From Petropleomorpha daqingensis (lineage in GTDB: Bacteria; Actinomycetota; Actinomycetes; Mycobacteriales; Geodermatophilaceae): DNA of 64,000 nt. The notes below the pieces were generated by a model, which searched no databases, had not been told where the DNA came from, and saw only the letters and a program-made list of their open reading frames with translations. Positions 25,772-35,050 of the stretch are shown in pieces (positions within the stretch are counted from its first letter, which is position 1; every line of letters begins with the position of its first letter). Location of the stretch: NCBI RefSeq assembly GCF_013408985.1, contig NZ_JACBZT010000001.1, forward strand, positions 3,162,001-3,226,000, read 5' to 3'. The position numbers and the translations under genes are program-made.

Positions 25772-26604
25772 AGATCTGGATCTCCTTCGACATGGAGGGT
25801 GTCGCCGGGATCGTCGACTGGGACCAGTGCCGGCCCACCGGCGGCCCGCGGTACGAAGTCGGCTGCCAGCTGATGCTCGACGAGGTCAACGCCGCCATCG
25901 AGGGCGCGCTGGCCGGCGGGGCGACGGAGATCGTGCTCAACGACTCGCACGGCACCATGGCCAACCTCGACCCGCGGAAGATCGCCGGCGGGGCCACCTA
26001 CCTCTCGGGGCGGCACAAGCCGCGCTACATGATGCAGGGCCTCGACGAGACCTTCGACGCGGCGTTCTTCGTCGGCTACCACGGCTCCATCTCCGGCCGG
26101 CCGTCGACGCTGTCGCACACCTACAACCCCGAGGTGTTCGCCGCCGCCCGCGTCAACGGAGAGCTCGTCGGGGAGAGCGGCATCAACGCGCTGGTCGCCG
26201 AGCACTTCGGGGTGCCCATCGCGTTCGTCTCCGGCGACGAGGTGACCCGGGAGGAGACCGAGCCCTTCGCGCCCAAGGCGGTGCACGTGGTCACCAAGGA
26301 GTCGATCACCCGGTTCAGCGCCCTCAACCTGCACCCCGAGGAGTCCTGCCGGCGGATCCGGGCCGGCGCCGAGGAGGCCGTGCGGCGGGTGGCCGGCGGC
26401 GACGTCCCGACCCCGGGGATCGCCCGTCCCGCCACGCTCGACCTGGAGCTGCAGACCGCCGACATGGCCGAGGTCGCGACGTGGGCTCGGGGCACCGAGC
26501 GGATCGGCGAGCGCACGGTCCGCATCGCCGACGACGACCTGCTGCGCCTGTTCACCTCGTTCGTCGCGGTCACCTACATCACCCGGCAGGCCGGCGGCCG
26601 CTGA
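25768..26604 (+). CDS. M55 D-aminopeptidase (DppA-like)
   Basis: 278 residues from GTG overlapping the ATPase stop; the characterised Bacillus DppA has about the same length. The start ISFDMEGVAGI places D8 and E10 at the known zinc ligands, followed by NDSHG (H61) and VGYHG, also ligand positions in the family. M55 enzymes are self-compartmentalised zinc peptidases that remove N-terminal D-amino acids, best on D-Ala peptides. Direct coupling to a peptide importer suggests cytoplasmic breakdown of imported D-amino-acid-containing peptides. Confidence 0.93.
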   Translation: MKIWISFDMEGVAGIVDWDQCRPTGGPRYEVGCQLMLDEVNAAIEGALAGGATEIVLNDSHGTMANLDPRKIAGGATYLSGRHKPRYMMQGLDETFDAAFFVGYHGSISGRPSTLSHTYNPEVFAAARVNGELVGESGINALVAEHFGVPIAFVSGDEVTREETEPFAPKAVHVVTKESITRFSALNLHPEESCRRIRAGAEEAVRRVAGGDVPTPGIARPATLDLELQTADMAEVATWARGTERIGERTVRIADDDLLRLFTSFVAVTYITRQAGGR

Positions 26605-26644
26605 CCGCCGCCGGATCTCTCACGGAACGGAACAACCGAGTCTC

Positions 26645-27559
26645 ATGCACCTGTTCGAAGTCGCCCCCGCGGCGGCCGGCTGGGCCCTCGTGCTGCACGG
26701 CGGTGCCGGCGGCCGGGTGGACGAGCTGACCCTGGACGCCCGCGGCTCCTACGTGGAGGGGCTGACCCGTGCGTACAAGGCCGGCGCCGACGTGCTGGCC
26801 GCCGGTGGGGCCGCGCTCGACGCGGTGTGCGCCGCCGTCGAGCAACTGGAGGACGACCCGTTGTTCAACGCCGGCCGGGGCGCTGCGCTGACCTCCGCCG
26901 GAACCGCCGAGCTCGATGCCTGCGTGATGACCGGCGACGGCCGGGCCGGGGCGATCTCCGCCTGCCGGCATGCGCGCAACCCGGTGTTCGCCGCGCGCAA
27001 GGTCATGGAGGAGACGCCGGCCGTGCTGCTGGTCGCCCCCGATCTTGAGCGTCTCTCCGGCTGGGGCCTGGAGACCGTGGAGCCCGGCTACTTCGTCACG
27101 CCGGCCCGTCAGCAGCAGTTGCAGAACGTGCAGGACCGCCTGCTCGAACCGTCACGGCACGGCACGGTCGGCGCGGTGGCCCTCGACCTGGGCGGCCGGG
27201 TCGCGGCCGCCACCTCCACCGGCGGCATGGTCAACCAGAGCGAGGGCCGCGTCGGCGACACCCCGATCGTGGGCGCGGGCACCTACGCGCGGGACGGCGT
27301 CGTGGCGATCTCCTGCACCGGCGAGGGAGAGGCGTTCATCAAGGGCGTCGTCGCGCACGACATCGCGGCGCGGATGCGCTACCTCGGCACGCCCCTGGCC
27401 GCCGCGGTCGAGGCGACCGTGGCCGAGGAGCTGACCGCGCACGAGGCCATCGGCGGGTTGATCGCCGTCGGCGCCGACGGCAGGGTCGTCGTCGCCCACA
27501 ACTCGCCGGCCATGTTCGCCGCCTACTCCGACGGCACCCGGCTGGTGACGCGCACGTGA
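26645..27559 (+). CDS. Isoaspartyl peptidase/L-asparaginase (Ntn hydrolase, plant type)
   Basis: 304 residues. LVLHGGAGG is the N-terminal family motif, NAGRGAALTSAGTAELDA is the stabilising segment, and HGTVGAVALD carries the nucleophile Thr174, where the precursor should cleave itself into alpha and beta chains. STGGM and GDTPIVGAGTYA complete the active site. Family members split beta-aspartyl (isoaspartyl) dipeptides and asparagine. A 40-bp gap separates it from the M55 gene. Confidence 0.93.
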   Translation: MHLFEVAPAAAGWALVLHGGAGGRVDELTLDARGSYVEGLTRAYKAGADVLAAGGAALDAVCAAVEQLEDDPLFNAGRGAALTSAGTAELDACVMTGDGRAGAISACRHARNPVFAARKVMEETPAVLLVAPDLERLSGWGLETVEPGYFVTPARQQQLQNVQDRLLEPSRHGTVGAVALDLGGRVAAATSTGGMVNQSEGRVGDTPIVGAGTYARDGVVAISCTGEGEAFIKGVVAHDIAARMRYLGTPLAAAVEATVAEELTAHEAIGGLIAVGADGRVVVAHNSPAMFAAYSDGTRLVTRT

Positions 27560-27581
27560 TGCACGCAGAGGACGCCCGCGG

Positions 27582-28481
27582 ATGAGCCGGATCAGGGACG
27601 CGATCTTCGATCGCATGGAGGAGCTGAGCCCGGCCGAGAAGAAGGTCGCCCGGTCCCTGCTCGCGGACTACCCGAGCGCCGGGCTGGCCAGCGCGGCGGC
27701 CCTCGCCAAGGCTGCCGGGACGAGCACGCCCACCGTGCTCCGGCTGGTCACCCGCCTGGGCATGGGTGGCTACCCGGAGTTCCAGGAGCTCCTGCGCCGC
27801 GAGGTCACCGAGCACATGACCAGCCCGGTGAGCCGGGCGGCCGGCCGGCTGGCCAGCGATGGCGGCGACACGCTGTTCCAGCGCTCGGTCGCGCTCCGGG
27901 TGGCCCTCGTCGAGCGGCTCGCCGAGAGCGTGCCGCCCAGCGAGTTCGACGCGGCGGTCGCGCTGCTGGCCGCCCCGTGCCGCAACGTCGTCGTCTCCGG
28001 CGGCTACTTCTCCCGGCACATGGCGCAGATCCTGGCCCTGCAGCTGGACCAGCTGGTGCCGGACGTCCGGTACGCGGCGGAGCCCCTCGGCCGCGACATC
28101 GGGTCCTACCTCGAGCTGGGCAAGGACTCCGCGGTGGTCATCTTCGACCTGCGCCGCTACGAGCTCCCGGCCAAGGGGGTCGCGGCCATGGCCAAGCAGC
28201 GGGGCGCGTCGGTCGTGGTGATCACCGACGAGGGGCTGTCGCCGGCCGCCGACGAGGCCGACGTCGTGCTCCCGGTCGCCGTCGACGGCACGCCGTTCGA
28301 CTCGTTCGCGGGTCTGCTCGTGCTGGTCGAGAGCCTCGTCGAGGGCGTCTTCCAGCGGCGGGGCGAGGCGGCCCTCGGCCGCATGCGGCAGTGGGAGGAG
28401 TCCGTCCAGATCCACCGCGCCTTCCGGGCGGCCACCGGCGCCGTGCACGACCGGGCCGAGGCGGGGGACGACGAGTCATGA
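27582..28481 (+). CDS. MurR/RpiR-family transcriptional regulator
   Basis: 299 residues. N-terminal helix-turn-helix of the RpiR type (MEELSPAEKKVARSLLADYP, then SAAALAKAAGTSTPTVLRLVTRLG) and a C-terminal SIS sugar-isomerase-like domain (NVVVSGGYFSRHMAQILALQLDQL, and VVIFDLRRYE, VVVITDEGLSP). RpiR proteins bind phosphorylated sugars or related ligands and commonly control catabolic operons. The gene sits inside the peptide cluster, so it is likely its own regulator. It overlaps the SDR gene by 4 bp. Confidence 0.9.
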   Translation: MSRIRDAIFDRMEELSPAEKKVARSLLADYPSAGLASAAALAKAAGTSTPTVLRLVTRLGMGGYPEFQELLRREVTEHMTSPVSRAAGRLASDGGDTLFQRSVALRVALVERLAESVPPSEFDAAVALLAAPCRNVVVSGGYFSRHMAQILALQLDQLVPDVRYAAEPLGRDIGSYLELGKDSAVVIFDLRRYELPAKGVAAMAKQRGASVVVITDEGLSPAADEADVVLPVAVDGTPFDSFAGLLVLVESLVEGVFQRRGEAALGRMRQWEESVQIHRAFRAATGAVHDRAEAGDDES

Positions 28482-29188
28482 GCGAGTTCGCCGCAACGCT
28501 GACCGGCAGGGTCGCCGTGGTGACCGGCACGGCCCAGGGCATCGGCCAGGCGGTCGCGCGGGGCATCCGGGACGCCGGCGGCACCGTGCACGAGGTGGAC
28601 CGGGACGACGTCGACCTGTCCGTCGCCCGCGCGGTCGAGGAGTTCTTCGCCGGCATCGGCGACGTGGACGTCCTGGTCAACGTGGCCGGGGGAGTGGTCG
28701 GGCAGACCCACGTGCCGATCGACGAGCTCACCGACGAGGCGTGGGACGCCGTCGTCGACGCCAACCTGCGCACGACGATGAACTGCACCCGCGCCGCGGC
28801 GCGGTCCATGAAGCGGCGTGGCTTCGGCCGCATCGTGAACATCTCCTCCGGCGCCGGGCGCAGCGTGAGCCTCACCGGCATCCAGGCCTACGCCTCGGCG
28901 AAGGCCGCGCAGATCGGCTTCACGCGGCAGCTGGCCCACGAGCTCGGCCCGTTCGGCATCACCGTGAACTGCATCGCCCCGGGCTTCGTCCTGTCCAACC
29001 CCACCACCCAGCGGCAGTGGGAGAGCTACGGCGAGGAGGGCCAGCGCGCCCTGCTCGAGCGGATCCCGGTGCGCGCGCTCGGCAGCCCCGACGACATCGC
29101 GCGCGGGGTCCTGTTCTTCGTCTCGCCGGCGGCCGGCTGGGTCAGCGGCCAGACGCTGTCGATCGACGGCGGCCACTCGCTGTTCTGA
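28478..29188 (+). CDS. Short-chain dehydrogenase (classical SDR, FabG-like)
   Basis: 236 residues from an ATG overlapping the RpiR stop. TGTAQGIGQAVA is the cofactor motif, VNVAGG the NNAG variant, NISSGAG precedes the catalytic YASAK (YxxxK), and PGFVLSNPT follows. The C-terminus VSGQTLSIDGGHSLF is typical of FabG-like SDRs. Its substrate is unknown; the position suggests oxidation or reduction of a product of peptide breakdown. Confidence 0.9.
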   Translation: MSEFAATLTGRVAVVTGTAQGIGQAVARGIRDAGGTVHEVDRDDVDLSVARAVEEFFAGIGDVDVLVNVAGGVVGQTHVPIDELTDEAWDAVVDANLRTTMNCTRAAARSMKRRGFGRIVNISSGAGRSVSLTGIQAYASAKAAQIGFTRQLAHELGPFGITVNCIAPGFVLSNPTTQRQWESYGEEGQRALLERIPVRALGSPDDIARGVLFFVSPAAGWVSGQTLSIDGGHSLF

Positions 29189-29197
29189 GGAGAACCA

Positions 29198-30925
29198 TTG
29201 ACGTCCGGACCACCGGCCGCCGAGACGCTGCGCGCGCTCGGCGAGCGGTACTTCGCCACCCAGCACACCTACGACCCGTACAACGCCACGCTGCTCGGGC
29301 TCACCGAGTTCGACCACCTGGCGGGGGACCCGAGCCGGGAGGCGAGCAGCGCCGCCGCGGCGGAGTTCGCCGCGATCGGCGCCGAGCTCGAGCGCCTGCC
29401 CGTCGACGGGCTCTCCGACGACGAGCGCGTGGACGCGCGCGTGCTCGCCGTGCTCACCCGCGGTGCCGGCGGCGACGCCGAGCACTCGCTGTGGGCGGCC
29501 AACGCCTCCGCCAAGGGCTACGTCAGCCGCCAGGGCCTGGTCTTCCAGGCGGTGCCGGCCATGACCGTCGGCGACGCCGACGGTGCCGACCGCTACCTCT
29601 CGCGGCTGGCCGGCATCGGCGCGTTCCTCACCGCGCTCGGGGACCGCTACGCCGAGGAGGCCGGCGTCGGCCGGGTGCCCACCGCGCTCGGTGTGCACCA
29701 CGCGATCGAGCACCTGACCGGTCACCTCGCCTCCGCACCGGCGGACGACGCGCTGCTCGCCCCCGCGGTCGCGTCGGGCGACGCCGCGCTGCTGGACCGG
29801 GCCGGCGCGCTGGTGCGGAACCGGATCCACCCGGCGATGGCCGCGCTCGCCGAGCGGCTGCGCGCCGAGCTGCTCCCGGTGGCGCGGCCCGACGACCGGG
29901 TCGGCATCGGAGAGGTGCCCGGCGGCGCCGAGGGCTATCTCGCCGCGGTCGCCCGGCACACCACGACCGACCTCACCCCGGACGAGATCCACGAGATCGG
30001 CCTGGACACCCTCGAGGAGCTGCGCCCGCGGTGGGCGGAGCTGGGCCGGCGGCTGTTCGGCACCGAGGAGCTGCCGGAGATCGCCGAGCGGCTGCGCAGC
30101 GATCCGGCCCTGCGGTTCACCTCCGGTGGGGAGATCCTCGCCGCGGCCGGTGCCGCGCTGGCCCGCGCGCAGGCGGTGCAGGACGAGTGGTTCCTGCCAC
30201 GGGCGCTGCCCGGCTGCGCGATCGAGGCGATCCCTCCGGCCGACGCCGGTCACTCGGCGATGGGCTGGTACCAGCCGCCGGCCGACGACGGCAGCCGCCC
30301 CGGCGTCTACCACCTGCTGGCCACCGAGCCGCACGAGCGGCACCGCTACGAGTACGAGGCGCTCACCTTCCACGAGTCGGTGCCCGGACACCACCTGCAG
30401 CTGGCCACCGCCCAGCAGCTCGACCTGCCGCGCTACCGCCGGCACCTCGACGTCGAGGCCTGCAGCTTCAACGAGGGCTGGGGGCTGTACTCCGAGCGTC
30501 TGGCCGAGGAGATGGGGCTCTACTCCGACGACCTGGCGCTGCTCGGCATGCTCTCGTTCTCCGCGTTGCGGGCCTGCCGGCTGGTGATCGACACCGGCGT
30601 GCACTCCCGCGGCTGGACCCGGCAGCAGTCCGTCGAGTTCATGTACGCGCACACGGCCACCACCCGCGACCACGTGGCCAGCGAGGTCGACCGCTACATC
30701 TGCTGGCCCGGGCAGGCGCTGGCCTACCGGATCGGCCAGCGGGAGATCCTCCGGCTGCGCGCCGAGGCGTCCGCCGCCCTGGGCGAGCGGTTCGACCCGC
30801 GCGCCTTCCACGAGGTCGTGCTCGGCAGCGGGGCCGTCCCGCTGGCCGTGCTGGCCGAGAACGTCACCCGCTGGACCACCGACCAGCTCATCCCTGTGAA
30901 CGAGGAGGCGTCCGCGTGGACGTGA
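29198..30925 (+). CDS. DUF885-family metallopeptidase-like protein
   Basis: 575 residues starting at a TTG (29198), the only start codon that fits the ribosome site GAGGAG about 7 nt upstream, directly after the SDR stop. The protein has the family core: FHESVPGHHLQLATAQQL (HExxxGHH zinc motif) followed by FNEGWGLYSERLAEEMG with the downstream glutamate, and many helices throughout, as in M3/M32-like metallopeptidases. DUF885 members are predicted zinc carboxypeptidases or dipeptidases. No signal peptide, so cytoplasmic. Confidence 0.9.
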   Translation: MTSGPPAAETLRALGERYFATQHTYDPYNATLLGLTEFDHLAGDPSREASSAAAAEFAAIGAELERLPVDGLSDDERVDARVLAVLTRGAGGDAEHSLWAANASAKGYVSRQGLVFQAVPAMTVGDADGADRYLSRLAGIGAFLTALGDRYAEEAGVGRVPTALGVHHAIEHLTGHLASAPADDALLAPAVASGDAALLDRAGALVRNRIHPAMAALAERLRAELLPVARPDDRVGIGEVPGGAEGYLAAVARHTTTDLTPDEIHEIGLDTLEELRPRWAELGRRLFGTEELPEIAERLRSDPALRFTSGGEILAAAGAALARAQAVQDEWFLPRALPGCAIEAIPPADAGHSAMGWYQPPADDGSRPGVYHLLATEPHERHRYEYEALTFHESVPGHHLQLATAQQLDLPRYRRHLDVEACSFNEGWGLYSERLAEEMGLYSDDLALLGMLSFSALRACRLVIDTGVHSRGWTRQQSVEFMYAHTATTRDHVASEVDRYICWPGQALAYRIGQREILRLRAEASAALGERFDPRAFHEVVLGSGAVPLAVLAENVTRWTTDQLIPVNEEASAWT

Positions 30926-31767
30926 CCATCAACGGCTGCCGGCTGAACGTCGAGCTGCACGGCCCGGAGGACGGACCGGTGCTCATCGCCCACCACGGCG
31001 GGGGAGGCATCGGCTCGCTGGAGGAGCCGCGCACCGCCTTCGGCCCCTTCGCCGACCGGTTCCGGCTGGTCGTGTTCGACGCCCGCGGCTGCGGACGCAG
31101 CGAGGGCGTGCCGCCGTACTCGCACGAGCAGTGGGCCGCCGACGTCGACGGGCTGCGCGAGTGGCTCGGCGCGGAGCAGGTCGTGGTCGCCGGCGGCTCC
31201 TACGGCGGGTTCATCGCCCTGGAGTACGCCGTCCGCTACCCCGACCGCGTGTCGGCGGTCGTGCTGCGCGACACCTCGCCCGACGGCAGCAACCTGGAGC
31301 TGGCCTTCGAGAACGCCCGCAACCAGGACCGCGTCGAGATCCCGTGGGAGGACTTCACCCGGTACTGGACGGGGAAGATCCACGACGACGAGGACCTCAA
31401 GGCCCGCTGGGCGGAGATGATCCCGCTCTACGACAAGGAGTACGACCCGGAGAAGTCCGCGGCCGCGGTCGAGGCCGGGTTCTACCGCCACGAGGCGCAC
31501 AACTGGTGCTTCGTGCACAACTGGCCGGCCTACGACCTCAAGGACGCGCTGCCCGCGGTGACGGCGCCGACCCTGGTGACCGTCGGGCGGCACGACTGGG
31601 TCACCCCGGTGAGCTCCTCGGAGACCATCGCCCGGCTGATGCCGAACGCCGAGCTCGTCGTCTTCGAGAACTCCGGGCACTCCCCGCAGGTGGAGGAGGC
31701 CGAGCTGTGGCGGGCCACCGTCCGGTCCTTCCTCGACCGCGTCGTCCCCGCCGGGGTGCGGGCGTGA
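30916..31767 (+). CDS. Alpha/beta hydrolase (proline iminopeptidase-like)
   Basis: 283 residues from GTG (30916), with GAGGAGG (30902-30908) upstream; overlaps the DUF885 end by 10 bp. Motifs: oxyanion loop HHGGGG, DARGCGRS, nucleophile elbow GGSYGG (Ser), acid in GRHDWVTP, and histidine in SGHSPQ. DARGCGRS with GGSYGG resembles S33 proline iminopeptidases and related aminopeptidases. It could release an N-terminal residue from imported peptides, or hydrolyse an amide or ester. It overlaps the reductase gene by 4 bp. Confidence 0.88.
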   Translation: MDVTINGCRLNVELHGPEDGPVLIAHHGGGGIGSLEEPRTAFGPFADRFRLVVFDARGCGRSEGVPPYSHEQWAADVDGLREWLGAEQVVVAGGSYGGFIALEYAVRYPDRVSAVVLRDTSPDGSNLELAFENARNQDRVEIPWEDFTRYWTGKIHDDEDLKARWAEMIPLYDKEYDPEKSAAAVEAGFYRHEAHNWCFVHNWPAYDLKDALPAVTAPTLVTVGRHDWVTPVSSSETIARLMPNAELVVFENSGHSPQVEEAELWRATVRSFLDRVVPAGVRA

Positions 31768-32726
31768 CGCAGTACGTCGTGATCGGCTCCGGCGCGATCG
31801 GCGGCACGCTCGGCGCGCACATGGCCCGGGCCGGGCACGACGTGCTGCTGTGCGACGCCGACGCGGAGCACGTCGCGGCGATCAACGAGCGCGGCCTGTC
31901 GATCGAGGGCCCGGTCGAGCAGTTCACCGTGCCGGTGCCGGCCGTGCTGCCCGCCGACCTGCCCGACCGGATCGAGCGCGCGATCGTGGCGGTCAAGAGC
32001 CACCACACCGTGGCGGCGGTCGCGCCGCTGCGCGACCGGCTGACCCCCGACGGCTTCGCGCTCACCGTGCAGAACGGGCTGACCGCCGATGTGCTCGTCG
32101 AGGCCGTGGGCGCCGAGCGGGTGGTGTCGGCGTTCATCAACGTCGGCGCCGACTACCTCGGTCCGGGCCGCATCGTGCAGGGCAACGTGGCCGCCTTCCA
32201 CGTCGGGGAGCTCGCCGGCGGCGAGATCACCCCGCGGGTCCGCGAGCTCGCCGAGGTGCTGCCCTACGCGCAGGCCACCGACAACGTGCTCGGTTACCTG
32301 TGGGGCAAGGAGGCCTACGGCGCGATGCTCTGGGCCGGGGCGGTCTCGGACCTGACCATCGCGGAGAGCCTGGAGGCTCCCGCCTACCGGCCGCTGATGA
32401 TCGCGCTGGCTCGCGAGGTGCTGGCCCAGGCGCCGGTGCGGGTCGAGGGCTTCGACGGTTTCGAGCCCGACGACCTCGAGGGGTCGCTGGACCGGCTGGC
32501 CGCGTTCAACCGGCGCAGCGCCAAGCAGTACAGCGGCATCTACCGCGACCTCGTCGTCCGCAAGCGCAAGACCGAGATCGACAGCATGCTGCGCGACCTC
32601 GACGGGCCGATCTTCTCGAAGATCGGCGAGATCGTCCACGACATCGAGGACGGTCGGCGGGTCAACGAGGTGGCCAACCTCGACGAGCTCGCCGCCTTCG
32701 CCGCCTCTCTCCCGACCCCTCGCTAG
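31764..32726 (+). CDS. Ketopantoate reductase-family protein (PanE/ApbA)
   Basis: 320 residues from GTG overlapping the hydrolase stop. GSGAIGGTLGAHMARAGHDV is the NADP-binding glycine-rich motif; VKSHHT, QNGL and the C-terminal helices with KRKTEIDSMLRDL are family features. True PanE reduces 2-dehydropantoate to pantoate. The location in a peptide-catabolism operon, and not with pantothenate genes, argues for reduction of another 2-oxo acid; this is inference. Confidence 0.85.
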   Translation: MTQYVVIGSGAIGGTLGAHMARAGHDVLLCDADAEHVAAINERGLSIEGPVEQFTVPVPAVLPADLPDRIERAIVAVKSHHTVAAVAPLRDRLTPDGFALTVQNGLTADVLVEAVGAERVVSAFINVGADYLGPGRIVQGNVAAFHVGELAGGEITPRVRELAEVLPYAQATDNVLGYLWGKEAYGAMLWAGAVSDLTIAESLEAPAYRPLMIALAREVLAQAPVRVEGFDGFEPDDLEGSLDRLAAFNRRSAKQYSGIYRDLVVRKRKTEIDSMLRDLDGPIFSKIGEIVHDIEDGRRVNEVANLDELAAFAASLPTPR

Positions 32727-32740
32727 GAGCCTTCTTCGCC

Positions 32741-33787
32741 ATGCGCGCCGCCCTCTACCAGGCCGCCGGGGACGTCACCGTCGGAGATGTCCCCGACGCC
32801 GCCCTCGCCGAGCCCACCGATGCCGTGGTGCGGGTGCTGCGGTCGTGCATCTGCGGCTCGGACCTGTGGTCCTACCGCGGCGTCATCAACCGCCCCGCCG
32901 GCAGCCGGCTCGGCCACGAGTTCATCGGCGTCGTGGAGGAGATCGGTGCTGCGGTCACCACGCTGCGGGCCGGCGACCTCGTCGTGGCGCCGTTCCAGTG
33001 GTCGGACAACACCTGCCCGGCCTGCCGCGACGGCGTCCAGACCCGGTGCGACAACGGCGGCACCTTCGGCGCGCCGGGCACCGACGGCGGCCAGGGCGAG
33101 GCGGTGCGGGTGCCGCAGGCCGACGGCACGCTGGTCGTCGTCCCGGGCGGTCCCGACGGTGTCGACGAGAAGCTCTACCCCGCGCTGCTCGCGCTCAGCG
33201 ACGTCGCCGGCACGGGCCTGCACGGCGCCGTCCTGGCCGGGGTCGCCGAGGGCGCAACGGTCGCGGTGATCGGCGACGGCGCCGTGGGCCTGTGCGCGGT
33301 GCTCGGCGCCCGGCAGGTGCTCGGCGCCGAGCGGGTCGTGCTGATGAGCCGGCACGACGACCGGGCCGCCCTCGGCCGGGCCTTCGGCGCGACCGACGTC
33401 GTCGCCGAGCGCGGGGAGGCCGGCATCGAGGCCGTCCGCGAGCTCACCGGCGGCCGCGGCGTCCGGCACGTCGTCGAGGCGGTCGGGACGCCGGAGGCGT
33501 GGGACATGGCGCTGGGCATGGCCCGCGTCGGCGGGACGATCGGCGCGGTCGGCGTGCCGCACACCACCCCGCAGCTCGGGCTGTTCCCGCCGTTCCGCCA
33601 GCACCTGACGATCAGCCTCGGCGTCGCCCCGGTGCGCCGGTACCTACCGGACCTGATCGACCGGGTGCTGGCCGGCAGCCTCGACCCGGGCCCGGTCTTC
33701 GACCTGGAGCTGCCGCTGGAGCAGGTGGCCGACGGCTACGCGGCGATGTCCGAGCGGCGCTCGATCAAGACGATGCTGGCCGGCTGA
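32741..33787 (+). CDS. Zinc-dependent alcohol dehydrogenase (MDR superfamily)
   Basis: 348 residues. Catalytic zinc ligands in CICGSDLW and GHEFIG; structural cysteines in NTCPACRDGVQTRC (three visible); Rossmann motif VIGDGAVGLCAVLGA. It resembles the Tdh/sorbitol-type medium-chain dehydrogenases, oxidising a secondary alcohol with NAD. Ribosome site AGGAG lies right at the preceding stop. It abuts the methylaspartate ammonia-lyase gene (its stop is followed immediately by the next GTG). Confidence 0.9.
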   Translation: MRAALYQAAGDVTVGDVPDAALAEPTDAVVRVLRSCICGSDLWSYRGVINRPAGSRLGHEFIGVVEEIGAAVTTLRAGDLVVAPFQWSDNTCPACRDGVQTRCDNGGTFGAPGTDGGQGEAVRVPQADGTLVVVPGGPDGVDEKLYPALLALSDVAGTGLHGAVLAGVAEGATVAVIGDGAVGLCAVLGARQVLGAERVVLMSRHDDRAALGRAFGATDVVAERGEAGIEAVRELTGGRGVRHVVEAVGTPEAWDMALGMARVGGTIGAVGVPHTTPQLGLFPPFRQHLTISLGVAPVRRYLPDLIDRVLAGSLDPGPVFDLELPLEQVADGYAAMSERRSIKTMLAG

Positions 33788-35050
33788 GTGCGGATCGTCG
33801 ACGTCCTGGCCGTTCCCGTGCGCGCCGGCTTCTTCGCCGACGACCAGGCAGCCATCCGCCGCGGCGCCCGGCACGACGGCTTCCAATACGTCGGCGACCC
33901 GCTGACCCCCGGGTTCCGCGCGATCCGCCAGCCGGGGGAGGCGCTGTCGGTCGTCCTCGTGCTCGAGGACGGCTCGGTCGAGTTCGGCGACTGCGCGGCC
34001 GTCCAGTACAGCGGAGCCGGCGGCCGCGACCCGGTCTTCTCCGCCGAGCAGGCGCGCGCCGACGTCCTGACCCACCTGGCGCCGAGGCTGGTGGGCACCC
34101 CGGTCGCCGGCTTCCGGGACCTGGCCGGGGCGCTCGACGCGGTGGCCACGGACGACGGGCCGCTGCACACGGCGGTGCGCTACGGCGTGAGCCAGGCGGT
34201 GCTCGGCGCCGCCGCGCGGGTCGCCCGCCGCACCATGGCCGAGGTGGTCCGCGCCGAGTACGCCACCGGCGCCCCGCTGACCCCGGTCCCGCTCTACGCG
34301 CAGACCGGCGACGAGCGCTGGGTCAACGCCGACAAGATGATCCTCAAGGGCGTCGACGTGCTGCCGCACGGGCTGGTCAACAACGTGGAGTCCGCCTTCG
34401 GAGCGCGCGGCGAACTGCTCGAGGAGTACCTCGGCTGGCTGGTCGGGCGCATCCGCGCGCTGCGCCCCGACGGCGCCTACCGACCCCGGCTGCACGTGGA
34501 CACCTACGGCACCCCCGGGCTCGCGTTCGGCGGAGACCTGTCCGCGGTGGCCGCCTACCTGGCCCGGCTGGGCGAGCTGTGCGCGCCGTTCGAGCTCGCG
34601 ATCGAGCACCCGGTCGACGCCGGCAGCACCTCGGCCCAGCTGGTCGCCTACGCGACGCTGCGTGCCGAGCTGGCCCGGTTGGGCAGCGGCGTCCGGCTGG
34701 TCGTCGACGAGTGGTGCAACACCCTCGACGACGTCCGGGCCTTCGTCGCCGAGCGGGCCGCGGACGTGGTCCACGTGAAGATGCCCGACCTCGGCTCGGT
34801 GACCAACACGGTCGAGGCGCTGCTGCTCGTCCGCGACGCCGGCCTGGAGGCGTACTGCGGCGGCACCTGCAACGAGACCGACCGCTCGGCGCAGGTCTCG
34901 GCGCACGTCGCGATGGCCTGCCAGGCCGCGCAGGTGCTGGCCAAGCCGGGGATGGGCGTGGACGAGGGGCTGATGGTCGTCGGCAACGAGATGGCGCGCA
35001 CGGCCGCCCTGGTCGCCGCGCGCGGGGACACCTGGGAGGGGACGCCGTGA
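33788..35050 (+). CDS. mal: Methylaspartate ammonia-lyase (enolase superfamily)
   Basis: 420 residues, close to the known enzymes (about 413). Enolase-superfamily barrel with the family-specific sequences: FGDCAAVQYSGAGGRDPVF, MILKGVDVLPHGLVNNV (carrying a lysine), HVDTYGTPG (metal aspartate), AIEHPVD (metal glutamate), VVDEWCNT (metal aspartate), VHVKMPDLGSV (catalytic lysine) and GGTCNETDRSA. The family eliminates ammonia from L-threo-3-methylaspartate to give mesaconate. In known pathways it follows glutamate mutase, but no mutase or mesaconate hydratase gene is seen here. The substrate may therefore come from peptide hydrolysis, or the enzyme may have drifted to a related amino acid. Confidence 0.93.
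   Translation: MRIVDVLAVPVRAGFFADDQAAIRRGARHDGFQYVGDPLTPGFRAIRQPGEALSVVLVLEDGSVEFGDCAAVQYSGAGGRDPVFSAEQARADVLTHLAPRLVGTPVAGFRDLAGALDAVATDDGPLHTAVRYGVSQAVLGAAARVARRTMAEVVRAEYATGAPLTPVPLYAQTGDERWVNADKMILKGVDVLPHGLVNNVESAFGARGELLEEYLGWLVGRIRALRPDGAYRPRLHVDTYGTPGLAFGGDLSAVAAYLARLGELCAPFELAIEHPVDAGSTSAQLVAYATLRAELARLGSGVRLVVDEWCNTLDDVRAFVAERAADVVHVKMPDLGSVTNTVEALLLVRDAGLEAYCGGTCNETDRSAQVSAHVAMACQAAQVLAKPGMGVDEGLMVVGNEMARTAALVAARGDTWEGTP

Noticed and set aside
28157-30811. An 884-codon minus-strand frame under the RpiR, SDR and DUF885 genes
   Set aside because: Antisense shadow of three recognisable genes with motifs on the plus strand.
31764-32726. True PanE of pantothenate synthesis
   Set aside because: No panB, panC or panD gene is nearby and the gene sits within a peptide operon; kept only as a family-level call.
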